Source: Prevotellaceae bacterium UBA6858 (GTDB lineage: Bacteria; Bacteroidota; Bacteroidia; Bacteroidales; Bacteroidaceae). Taken from it: a DNA stretch of 36,999 nucleotides. Positions 23,481 to 31,125 of this stretch are shown here, piece after piece; the first letter of the stretch is position 1, and each line of letters starts with the position of its first letter. The notes beneath the pieces were generated by a model. That model did no database searches. It was not told the DNA's origin and saw only the letters and a list, made by a program, of their open reading frames with translations. Location of the stretch: contig DKDC01000033.1 in the NCBI GenBank assembly GCA_002451695.1, positions 7,068 through 44,066 on the forward strand, written 5' to 3'. Made by a program: the position numbers and the translations under genes.

Positions 23481-26400
23481 ATGGGTATGAAAAGAAAACT
23501 GTTCACACCGCTGCTCGCACTCTGCTGCATTTGCGGCTTCGCTGCGGCAGACCGCACCCAAATATCCGGGCTTACCACGGAATATATGCGGGAGCCCATC
23601 GGCATTGACGTGGCGCAGCCGCAGTTTGGCTGGAAAATGACCAGCGACCGCTATGGAGCGGAACAGAAAACCTACAGGATTGTGGTTGCCGACTCGGAAG
23701 ACAACATGACGCTCGGCAAATATGTTTACGACTCCGGCGTGGTTAATTCAGGAATTTCCGTAGGCGTGAAATACGCCGGCGAAGCCCTGAAGCCCGCCAC
23801 GCGCTACTATTGGCGCGTGATAGTAACCGACGAGAAGAAAAACGAGCTTAACTCAAGCATAGCGGAGTTTGAGACGGGCCTGCTCGGTTCCAAGTGGGAC
23901 AACGCGCAGTGGATCTCCTCCCCGCGCACACAGGTCTCGCCCTACCGCAGCGACTTTGTGCTGGAATACAATGTGAAGAACGTTGGCAAGCCCGGTCCAT
24001 CCACCTTTATATATGGCGCAAAGGGAACTGACAGCTACTGCTACATAACAATAGACACCCGCAAGCCGGCAAAGCTGATTGCAGGGGCGGTGCTCTACAA
24101 AAAGAATGTGGAGTATCAGAACATCGACATTTCCGACATAATAACCTCACAGGCACTTACCGGCCACCACGTAAGGATGACCGTGCACGGCGGCGGGGAC
24201 TACAACCTGTCGTTGCAGGTTGACGGAAAGCAGGTGAAGACCAAGGACGGCAAGGCCAACTTTGGCGTGAACTGTATGCGCGACACCGTAGGGCGCAGCG
24301 ACTCCCACCTGTACGACATAGGCTATGCGCAGCAACAGGGCTTCGACGCGCAATTCTCCGGCATTTCCGTTTCCGACACAAAATGGGACGTGCTGCTGGC
24401 TTCCGACCCCAAGACATACAACGCCAAGGGGGACGGCAAAGTGAACACGTGGACTTTCAATTCGGAAATCAACGCGCCGATGATGCGCAACGTTGTAAAC
24501 ATCAGCAAAAAAGTAAAAGAGGCAAGGCTCTACGCCACGGCACGCGGCTTCTACAACTTCTACATCAACGGCAAAAAAGCCGGCGATGCCTACATGGCTC
24601 CGGGCTGGACTGATTTCCGCCACCGCATAATGTACGACACCTATGACGTGGGCTATCTTTTGCAGCAAGGCAAGAACGCCCTGGCAATAGAGCTTGGCAA
24701 CGGATGGTTCTGCGGCAACTGGGGCTGGACAGGCTCGGGCTGGAGCGACCAGTACGGCTACAAGCCCTCGGCAATGGCCATGCTGAAAGTTACCTACGAT
24801 GACGGCACTACGGAGAGTTTCGTAACAAACCGCGACTGGAAAGTTTCCGACAACGGCCCGCTGTTTGTCGATAACCTGTATCACGGCGTTATTTATGACG
24901 CACGACGGGAGATTGACGGCTGGAAAGGCGAGAACTTCGACGACTCCAAGTGGCAGCACGCGGACATGATGGCAGCCCCAGGCGAGAACGTGGAGATACA
25001 GGGATATGTGGGGATGAAAATCAGGAACAGCATAACCCTGAAAGCCGTGGCCATGAAGAAAATCGGCGGACGCTACATATACGACATGGGACAGAACTTT
25101 GCCGGCGTGCCGCGCTTCGAGAACCTTCGCGGAAAGAAAGGGCAGCAGATAGTGATACGCTTTGCCGAAATGCTGTTCCCCGACCAGATTCCCGAAAACC
25201 CGCGCCCGCCGCTCACAAAGGCGGACTACGAGCGCAACCGGGGCAATATGTATATGGACAACTACCGCTCGGCAATATCCACCGACTACTATACTTTCAA
25301 AGGGGATGCCGCCGGCGAGACTTTCGAGCCACCCTTCACGCAGCACGGCTACCGCTATGTTTCGATTGACGGTCTCGACACGCCCCTTGCACTGTCTGAT
25401 GTCGAGGGAATCGTACTCGAGTCGGTAGGAGACCAGATGAGCTTCTACGAAAGTTCCAACAAAGACATAAACAAACTGTTCAACAACATTGTATGGGGGC
25501 AGCGCAGCAACTTCCTCGCCGTGCCGACCGATTGTCCGCAGCGCGACGAGCGTCTGGGATGGACCGGCGACGCCAACGTGTTCTGCCGCACGGCAACATA
25601 TAACATGATGACCGAACCTTTTTACAAGCGCTGGTTCTACACGGTGCGCGACCAGAAGAGCGCGAACGGCGACACTGGCGGGTATTATCCGTGCTTCGGC
25701 AACACCAAAAACGGTGCGGACAACGCGAACATCGAGGCTATAACCGGACGCGGCACAGGCTGGAGCGACTTTACGGTGATTATCCCCTGGCAGATGTACC
25801 AGCAATACGGCGACAAGGAGTTCGTCAGGGAACACTACCAGTCTATGAAGAATTTCATGAACTATCTTGAAAGCAAAGCCAAGGACTACATCGCCCCCGA
25901 TGCAACTTATTGGGGCGACTGGGTTGCGCCTGTTCCCACAAACATTTCCCTTATCTCAACGGCCTACATGGGGTATGACGCAAGGATTATGGCAGTTATG
26001 GCAAAAGTTCTCGGACACGACCCTGACGCGGAGCATTACGAGAAACTCTACAAGAACGTGAGCGATGCCTTTGTGAAGACTTTCTTCGACAGCGAGGGAT
26101 ACACGGTGATGAACGACGGAAAGAAAACCCGCATAAACACCCAGACTTCCTACATACTGCCGCTCGAATTCCTAGACCTGCCGCAAGACATCAGGCAAAA
26201 AGCCGTTGACCACCTCTGCAACAAGATAAAGGAGGACGGCAACCGCTTGCAGACAGGATTCCTCGGCACGCCCTACATCCTGAATGTGCTTTCGAACAAC
26301 GGACACAGCGACCTTGCCTACACGCTCTACACCCAGACGGAATATCCTTCGTGGCTATTCCCCGTGAAGCAGGGCGCGACGACAATGTGGGAACGCTGGA

Positions 26401-26822
26401 ACTCCTACACCATAAAGGAAGGCTTCGGCGACGTGAGCATGAACTCGTTCAACCACTACGCCTACGGCGCGGTTGAGGAATGGATCATGTCCCACAACCT
26501 CGGCATACAGCGCGACGAAGCTCAGCCGGCATACAAGCACATACTTCTCCAACCCGAGATTAACCGCGATTTCGGCAAGGTGCGGGGCGGCTTCAACTCC
26601 GTTTACGGACAAATAACCAGCGAATGGGAGACCACGGCTTCGGGAACGCAGATTTCCTTCAATATACCCGCAAACACCACCGCCACTTTCACGCTTCCCG
26701 TAAACAAAAAGGGCGACCTGAATATTGTTGAGGGCAAAAAGGGCGTGGCAAAGAAATCATTCGCCGGCGGAAAAGCCGTTTACGAGCTCAAGTCCGGCTC
26801 TTACAAATTCACAAAGAAATAA
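23481..26822 (+). CDS. Secreted alpha-L-rhamnosidase, GH78
   Basis: A 1113-residue glycoside hydrolase that removes terminal alpha-L-rhamnose. The open frame starts MGMKRK; either Met can begin the signal peptide, which ends near AAA-D (residue 24). An N-terminal beta-sandwich with a fibronectin-like part (about 30-130) leads to the Bac_rhamnosid_N region (about 340-500) and then the six-hairpin catalytic domain. The GH78 catalytic signature DCPQRDERLGWTGD lies near 683-696, with the conserved acidic residues of the family. A C-terminal beta domain ends the protein. It lies inside the rhamnose catabolic operon, 7 bp after rhaB and 33 bp before the isomerase, so the enzyme that frees the sugar is expressed with those that use it. 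An insertion around 115-330 that does not match the core domains may be a carbohydrate-binding module. Confidence 0.93.
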   Translation: MGMKRKLFTPLLALCCICGFAAADRTQISGLTTEYMREPIGIDVAQPQFGWKMTSDRYGAEQKTYRIVVADSEDNMTLGKYVYDSGVVNSGISVGVKYAGEALKPATRYYWRVIVTDEKKNELNSSIAEFETGLLGSKWDNAQWISSPRTQVSPYRSDFVLEYNVKNVGKPGPSTFIYGAKGTDSYCYITIDTRKPAKLIAGAVLYKKNVEYQNIDISDIITSQALTGHHVRMTVHGGGDYNLSLQVDGKQVKTKDGKANFGVNCMRDTVGRSDSHLYDIGYAQQQGFDAQFSGISVSDTKWDVLLASDPKTYNAKGDGKVNTWTFNSEINAPMMRNVVNISKKVKEARLYATARGFYNFYINGKKAGDAYMAPGWTDFRHRIMYDTYDVGYLLQQGKNALAIELGNGWFCGNWGWTGSGWSDQYGYKPSAMAMLKVTYDDGTTESFVTNRDWKVSDNGPLFVDNLYHGVIYDARREIDGWKGENFDDSKWQHADMMAAPGENVEIQGYVGMKIRNSITLKAVAMKKIGGRYIYDMGQNFAGVPRFENLRGKKGQQIVIRFAEMLFPDQIPENPRPPLTKADYERNRGNMYMDNYRSAISTDYYTFKGDAAGETFEPPFTQHGYRYVSIDGLDTPLALSDVEGIVLESVGDQMSFYESSNKDINKLFNNIVWGQRSNFLAVPTDCPQRDERLGWTGDANVFCRTATYNMMTEPFYKRWFYTVRDQKSANGDTGGYYPCFGNTKNGADNANIEAITGRGTGWSDFTVIIPWQMYQQYGDKEFVREHYQSMKNFMNYLESKAKDYIAPDATYWGDWVAPVPTNISLISTAYMGYDARIMAVMAKVLGHDPDAEHYEKLYKNVSDAFVKTFFDSEGYTVMNDGKKTRINTQTSYILPLEFLDLPQDIRQKAVDHLCNKIKEDGNRLQTGFLGTPYILNVLSNNGHSDLAYTLYTQTEYPSWLFPVKQGATTMWERWNSYTIKEGFGDVSMNSFNHYAYGAVEEWIMSHNLGIQRDEAQPAYKHILLQPEINRDFGKVRGGFNSVYGQITSEWETTASGTQISFNIPANTTATFTLPVNKKGDLNIVEGKKGVAKKSFAGGKAVYELKSGSYKFTKK

Positions 26823-26855
26823 ATCAGTAATATCAAATAATAAAAACAAACAACC

Positions 26856-28109
26856 ATGAAAGAAGAACAAATAAAGAAAGCTTACGAACTTGCGAAAGAA
26901 CGCTATGCAGAGTTTGGCATAGACACCGACAAGGCTATCGAAACCCTTGAAAAAACTCCCATCTCCCTGCACTGCTGGCAGGCTGACGATGTTGTGGGCT
27001 TCGAGCGCAACGAAGCTGCGTCAGGCGGCATCCAGACCACGGGCAACTACCCCGGCAAGGCACGCAACATTGACGAGCTGCGTCAGGACATCGACAAGGT
27101 TACAAGCCTTCTCGCAGGGCATATGCGCCTTAACCTCCACGAGACATACGGAGAGTTCGGCGGACAGTTCGTTGACCGCGACCAGGTGGAAGTGAAGCAT
27201 TTCCAGGGCTGGATGGAATGGGCAAAGGAAAGGGACATGAAGCTCGACTTCAACTCAACAAGCTTCTCCCACCCCAAGAGCGGAAACCTTACGCTCTCCA
27301 ACCCCGACAAGGGCATCCGCGACTTCTGGATTGAGCACACAAAGCGTTGCCGCAAGATTGCCGACGCAATGGGCAAATTCCAGGGAGACCCCTGTATCAT
27401 GAACATCTGGGTTCACGACGGAAGCAAGGACTACACCGTTGAAAAGCTCCGCTACCGCCAGATTCTAAAGGACAGCCTTGACGAGATCCTCGCAGAAAAC
27501 CTTCCCCACATGAAGCCCTGCCTTGAGGCAAAGCTCTTCGGCATCGGACTGGAGGCTTACACCGTAGGCTCACACGACTTCTACGCAGGCTACTGCTCAA
27601 AGAACAACGTAATCTACACTCTCGACACCGGCCACTACGAGCCCACCGAGAACGTAAGCGACGCCGTGAGTTCACTGCTCCTGTTCGTTCCCGAACTCAT
27701 GCTCCACGTTTCGCGCCCGATGCACTGGGATTCCGACCACGTTACACTCTTTGACGACAACACCCGCAACCTGTTCTCCGAGCTCGTCCGTGCAGACGCA
27801 CTCGACCGCGCCCACATCGGCCTCGACTATTTCGACGCTTCAATCAACCGCATCGGCGCATACATCATCGGCGTTCGCGCAGCCCAGAAGTCTCTGCTCC
27901 AGGCGTTCCTCGAGCCGCTCGGCCAGCTGCGCAAATACGAGGACGAAGGCAAGCTCTTCGAACGCCTCGCACTGCTTGAGGAAGCCAAGACACTTCCCGT
28001 CGGAGCGGTTTACGACTACTTCAACCTCAAGAACGGCGTTCCCGTGGCAGAAGGCTACCTTGCAGAGGTTGAGAAATACGAGCAGGAAGTTCTCTCGAAG
28101 CGTAACTGA
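26856..28109 (+). CDS. rhaA: L-rhamnose isomerase
   Basis: A 417-residue TIM-barrel isomerase that converts L-rhamnose to L-rhamnulose (named rhaI in Bacteroides). The family blocks are clear: ISLHCWQADDVVGFE near residue 36, LNLHETYGE (about 92-100), KLFGIGLEAYTVGSHDFY with a metal-binding Glu and His, TLDTGHYEPTE with Asp and His, and HVSRPMHWDSDHV near 285. These carry the Mn/Zn ligands and catalytic residues of the family. Length matches the E. coli enzyme. It lies between the rhamnosidase and the permease genes, 15 bp before the latter. Confidence 0.95.
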   Translation: MKEEQIKKAYELAKERYAEFGIDTDKAIETLEKTPISLHCWQADDVVGFERNEAASGGIQTTGNYPGKARNIDELRQDIDKVTSLLAGHMRLNLHETYGEFGGQFVDRDQVEVKHFQGWMEWAKERDMKLDFNSTSFSHPKSGNLTLSNPDKGIRDFWIEHTKRCRKIADAMGKFQGDPCIMNIWVHDGSKDYTVEKLRYRQILKDSLDEILAENLPHMKPCLEAKLFGIGLEAYTVGSHDFYAGYCSKNNVIYTLDTGHYEPTENVSDAVSSLLLFVPELMLHVSRPMHWDSDHVTLFDDNTRNLFSELVRADALDRAHIGLDYFDASINRIGAYIIGVRAAQKSLLQAFLEPLGQLRKYEDEGKLFERLALLEEAKTLPVGAVYDYFNLKNGVPVAEGYLAEVEKYEQEVLSKRN

Positions 28110-28124
28110 TAACACCGCGCGGAG

Positions 28125-29159
28125 ATGGAAATTCTTTTAGGATTATTGATAATTGCCGTGGGGGCATTCTGCCAAAGCAGCTGCTATGTTCCCATCAACA
28201 AGATAAAGGACTGGAGCTGGGAAAGCTACTGGATAGTGCAGGGCGTGTTCGCATGGCTTGTGTTCCCGCTTCTCGGCGCGCTGCTCGCAGTACCCGCCGA
28301 CCATTCGCTCTTCGAGCTTTTTGCCAGGGCTGACAGCTTCAGGCTGGCAATGACCGTTGTGTTCGGCGTGCTGTGGGGCATCGGCGGACTCACGTTCGGC
28401 CTGTCCATGCGCTACCTCGGCGTGGCTCTCGGGCAGTCAATCGCCCTCGGCACCTGCGCCGCCCTGGGAACAATCATGGGGCCTGTGCTGCTCAACACGT
28501 TCTTCCCCGAACTCGACGCGCTCTCAACGCTCACCGCAGCCGTGGTGATTGGCGTTGTGGCAACCCTCGCGGGAATAGCCATAATCGGTGTGGCGGGAGC
28601 CATGAAGGCGGCCTCGCTCTCCGAAGAGGAGAAAAAGGCGGCAGTCAAGGATTTCAATTTCCCCAAGGGCATAGTCATCGCGCTGCTTGCGGGCTTTATG
28701 AGCGGATGCTTCAACGTGGGGCTTGAGTTTGGCAAGGAAATCAACTTCGGCGACCTCACCAACCCCATGTTCCACACGCTTCCCGCCACACTGCTCGTAA
28801 CGTTCGGCGGTTTCATAACCAACGCCGTTTACTGCTTCTTCCAGAACGGCAAAAACCACACGTGGGGCGACTACAGGAACGGCTCTGTGTGGGCGAACAA
28901 CCTTTTGTTCTGCGCCCTCGCCGGTGCGCTGTGGTACTCGCAGTTCTTCGGCCTGTCGCTCGGCAAAGGCTTCCTCACGTCATCCCCCACCCTCATGACG
29001 CTGTCGTTCTGCATCCTCATGGCTCTCAACGTAACGTTCTCCAACGTGTGGGGCATCATCCTCAAGGAATGGAAAGGCTGTTCGGGCAAGACCATTGCCG
29101 TGCTTCTCGCCGGCATTGTGGTGCTGATTGTGTCGTGTTTCCTCCCGCAACTGATATAG
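28125..29159 (+). CDS. rhaT: L-rhamnose/H+ symporter
   Basis: A 344-residue inner-membrane protein with about ten hydrophobic segments and the RhaT N-terminus (GAFCQSSCYVPINKIKDWSWESYW). It takes L-rhamnose into the cytoplasm with protons (rhaP in Bacteroides naming). Conserved blocks GGLTFGLSMRYLGVALGQSIALG near 85-107 and a C-terminal NVWGIILKEWKG are present. No export signal beyond the first membrane segment is seen. The gene starts 15 bp after the isomerase stop and is followed by two strong hairpins before the aldolase gene. Confidence 0.93.
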   Translation: MEILLGLLIIAVGAFCQSSCYVPINKIKDWSWESYWIVQGVFAWLVFPLLGALLAVPADHSLFELFARADSFRLAMTVVFGVLWGIGGLTFGLSMRYLGVALGQSIALGTCAALGTIMGPVLLNTFFPELDALSTLTAAVVIGVVATLAGIAIIGVAGAMKAASLSEEEKKAAVKDFNFPKGIVIALLAGFMSGCFNVGLEFGKEINFGDLTNPMFHTLPATLLVTFGGFITNAVYCFFQNGKNHTWGDYRNGSVWANNLLFCALAGALWYSQFFGLSLGKGFLTSSPTLMTLSFCILMALNVTFSNVWGIILKEWKGCSGKTIAVLLAGIVVLIVSCFLPQLI

Positions 29160-29177
29160 CAAAAATTCAAAAACCCT

Positions 29178-29239
29178 CAAGGCGGACAGACAAAAAACTG
29201 TCCGCCTTGATTTAATAAGCCCGCCGCCAACAGGCGGGC
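29178..29239 (+). terminator. Two tandem hairpins between rhaT and rhaD
   Basis: The first stem CAAGGCGGACAG (29178-29189) pairs perfectly with CTGTCCGCCTTG (29198-29209), loop 8 nt, followed only by ATTTAA rather than a T-run. The second, GCCCGCC (29219-29225) with GGCGGGC (29233-29239), ends 22 bp before the rhaD ATG. They may reduce read-through, or stabilise the 3' end of the upstream message after cleavage. Confidence 0.7.
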
Positions 29240-29260
29240 GGAACAAAAACAAAACACAAA

Positions 29261-30067
29261 ATGAAATCTCTACTCGAAGATTACCCTCGCGCCAAAGCCG
29301 AGGTCTTGAAAGCTGCCGAAGTTGCCGGCTATCTCTGGCAAAAAGGCTGGGCCGAGCGCAACGGCGGCAACATCACGGTGAACATCACGGAACTCGTTGA
29401 CACGGAAGCCCTCTCAAAGCTCCCCGCTATAGGCCCCGCAACCGCCATAGGCATGAAGCTGCCCCACATCAAGGGCGGAATATTCTATTGCAAGGGCACA
29501 GGATGCCGTATGCGCGACCTTGCACGCCGGCCTATGGACAACGGCTCGATAATACGCATACTGCCCGACTGCGAAAGCTATGAAATGATAGCCGACAACC
29601 CCGTGAAGCCCACCTCCGAGCTTCCGTCCCACCTCGCAATACACGATGACCTGATGGCAAAAGGCTCAACGTTCCGCGCCGTCATACACACCCACCCCAT
29701 TGAGCTTGTGGCAATGTCTCACAACAGGGAATACCTCAAGCCGGGCGTGCTCACGCACCTGCTGTGGTCGATGATACCCGAGACACGTGCCTTCTGCCCC
29801 AAGGGACTCGGCATAATCCCCTACGAAATGCCGTCGAGCATAAAACTCGCCGAGGAAACCGTAAAGGGACTGCAGGAACACAACGTGGTGCTTTGGGAGA
29901 AGCACGGCGTGGTTGCCATAGGCAACGACCCGCTCGAAGCCTTCGACGAAATAGACGTGCTCGTGAAATCCGCCCAGATATACCAGGACGCAAAGAGCAT
30001 GGGCTTCGAACCCGAGGGCATGAGCGACGAGTCGATGAACGAGCTCAAGGAGGCGTTCAACCTCTGA
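29261..30067 (+). CDS. rhaD: L-rhamnulose-1-phosphate aldolase
   Basis: A 268-residue class II (zinc) aldolase that splits L-rhamnulose-1-phosphate into dihydroxyacetone phosphate and L-lactaldehyde. Zinc ligands are visible: H-T-H in VIHTHPIE near residue 144-146, and the His of LWEKHGVV near 212. The catalytic Glu is likely the one in TSELPSH. NGGNITVN near residue 34 binds phosphate. Length is typical of RhaD and longer than fuculose or ribulose-phosphate aldolases. It is the last gene of the operon. No lactaldehyde reductase or rhamnose regulator follows, unlike in many Bacteroides clusters. Confidence 0.93.
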   Translation: MKSLLEDYPRAKAEVLKAAEVAGYLWQKGWAERNGGNITVNITELVDTEALSKLPAIGPATAIGMKLPHIKGGIFYCKGTGCRMRDLARRPMDNGSIIRILPDCESYEMIADNPVKPTSELPSHLAIHDDLMAKGSTFRAVIHTHPIELVAMSHNREYLKPGVLTHLLWSMIPETRAFCPKGLGIIPYEMPSSIKLAEETVKGLQEHNVVLWEKHGVVAIGNDPLEAFDEIDVLVKSAQIYQDAKSMGFEPEGMSDESMNELKEAFNL

Positions 30068-30094
30068 CAACACGCATATATAATATAAGGCAAT

Positions 30095-30137
30095 CCCCGC
30101 CGCGCAGCTTGTATGTTGCGCGGCGGGGGTTTCTTTT
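30095..30137 (+). terminator. Terminator of the rhamnose operon
   Basis: CCCCGCCGCGC (30095-30105) pairs perfectly with GCGCGGCGGGG (30118-30128), 12-nt loop, followed by GTTTCTTTTG. Strong intrinsic terminator. Confidence 0.9.
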
Positions 30138-30226
30138 GCCCCCGCCCCAAACACCGCACAGGCGGGACTATTTTGCGAAATCCGCAACACATTGGTTATC
30201 ATTGCGTTGTTTGAATTTTACCTGAT

Positions 30227-30344
30227 TTCATAACTTCCTGTAAATCTGACGTTTGAAAAAGCATAAAAAAGGTCTGATGTAGTCTGGATTATTTCAGACA
30301 TAATTTTTTCTACATCGGACATAGTTTTTCCTGCGTCAAATGTA
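30227..30344 (-). repeat. 21-bp word array R7 (minus orientation)
   Basis: Words start at 30269, 30290, 30311 and 30332, 21 bp apart, read here on the plus strand; the T-run and tail lie at the low-coordinate end (A-run 30264-30270), so the array points left. A further element in register is at 30248. Words two and three of the plus strand form TATTTCAGACATA and TACATCGGACATA. Confidence 0.85.
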
Positions 30345-30415
30345 TTTTTCGCGGCTTGGGTTTTGCGGTAACAGCATGTGGAATTAACTGTTTGCTTATC
30401 GCCTATTGTATATAT

Positions 30416-30463
30416 GCAGGGGCATATGGCATAAAACCTGTACACCCTGCGGCGACCCAATTC
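30416..30463 (-). repeat. Half copy of the 110-bp inverted-repeat element
   Basis: The minus strand of this stretch resembles the right half of the copies at 8319-8429 and 15340-15449 (GTGTACAGG, then a degenerate GCCATATGCCCCTGC end). It is inverted together with array R7. The gap to the array (71 bp) begins and ends like the gap before array R5. Confidence 0.65.
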
Positions 30464-31073
30464 TTATGCTGCATGAATTTAACGATAGCAGAACAATCAT
30501 TGCGCACACACCAAACCATCCGACAAATGGGGGACAACCGTGCTGTTTGTGCAATTGTCCCCCATGAACGGCTCTGAAGTCGTTTCCGCCTATATTAAGA
30601 ATCTAAGCATACTAACGTTTTTTGACGGCGTGCGGCTGTCAGAGCATAAATGGCGATGACCCCTCATCGCTATACTGTATTATGTCATTCGTTTCAAAAT
30701 GAAACAATTATCCCCATAGCATATCCTGACGGCATATGGGTGTCGCTTGTTTTTTGCGGGAATTGTGAAAGTCGGCTTGCGCTTGCAGATTTTCTCAATT
30801 TCTGCGTCAGACGTTCATGAATTGACGTCCTATGTGTTTTCGAAAAAATTCAGCACAAAGGTAGCAAAAACTTTTTGAACGCAAGGCAAGATTTTCGGGA
30901 AAAGTTCAATTTTCGATGATTTTTTTTATTTTCCCTTCTGTTTTTTGCCAAATGACACACAGAAAGCAACGCAATGCCACCCTTATATAAAACGCGGTTG
31001 GCAGATTTCGCCGCACACGCGTAAAAAGGCAAAAAAGAACAACGGAGAAAACCGTGTAAATAAAATAAATTCA
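30464..31073. other. Long gene-free region with hairpins
   Basis: No open frame of convincing length or start lies here. It has an 11-bp perfect inverted repeat ATGGGGGACAA/TTGTCCCCCAT (30527-30537 and 30555-30565), a GCGATGA-CCCC-TCATCGC hairpin (30653-30670), and GACGTCCTATGT (30825-30836), which equals the outer word of the 21-bp arrays in inverse. A 31-codon frame at 30563-30658 is the only small one with an ATG worth noting. A possible leftward promoter lies at its right edge. I do not recognise rnpB, tmRNA or SRP RNA in it. Confidence 0.45.
30856..30885 (-). promoter_or_regulatory. Possible leftward promoter
   Basis: On the minus strand CTTG (30885-30882), an 18-bp spacer, then TACCTTTG (30863-30856). 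It has one mismatch at -33 and a spacer 1 bp short. It would transcribe leftward into a region without genes, which is why it is of note. Confidence 0.4.
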
Positions 31074-31104
31074 TACATTTGCAACAGTCTGACACCTGTG
31101 TCAG
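31074..31104 (+). promoter_or_regulatory. Promoter and possible TetR operator of the activase operon
   Basis: TACATTTG at 31074-31081 followed by C matches the -7 consensus; no good -33 box is seen. Directly after it lies CTGACAC-CT-GTGTCAG (31089-31104), a dyad with perfect 7-bp arms that would cover the transcription start. The arms are separated by only 2 bp, so it is better suited to a dimeric repressor than to an RNA hairpin. The operon it precedes encodes a TetR protein. Confidence 0.55.
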
Positions 31105-31125
31105 CTTTTGCGAAAAATAATATAT

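Noticed and set aside
24147..25835. 562-codon open frame on the minus strand
   Set aside because: It lies wholly inside the GH78 gene, has no family pattern, and such frames arise opposite genes with G/C-rich third positions.
30563..30658. 31-codon frame starting with ATG
   Set aside because: No promoter or ribosome site is evident, and its start lies in the arm of an inverted repeat. It is kept only as a note in the gene-free region.
31108..31125. TTG start of the activase gene
   Set aside because: The six extra codons add MRKIIY before the natural start MTPYNVGIDIGST; the ATG at 31126 fits the family better.
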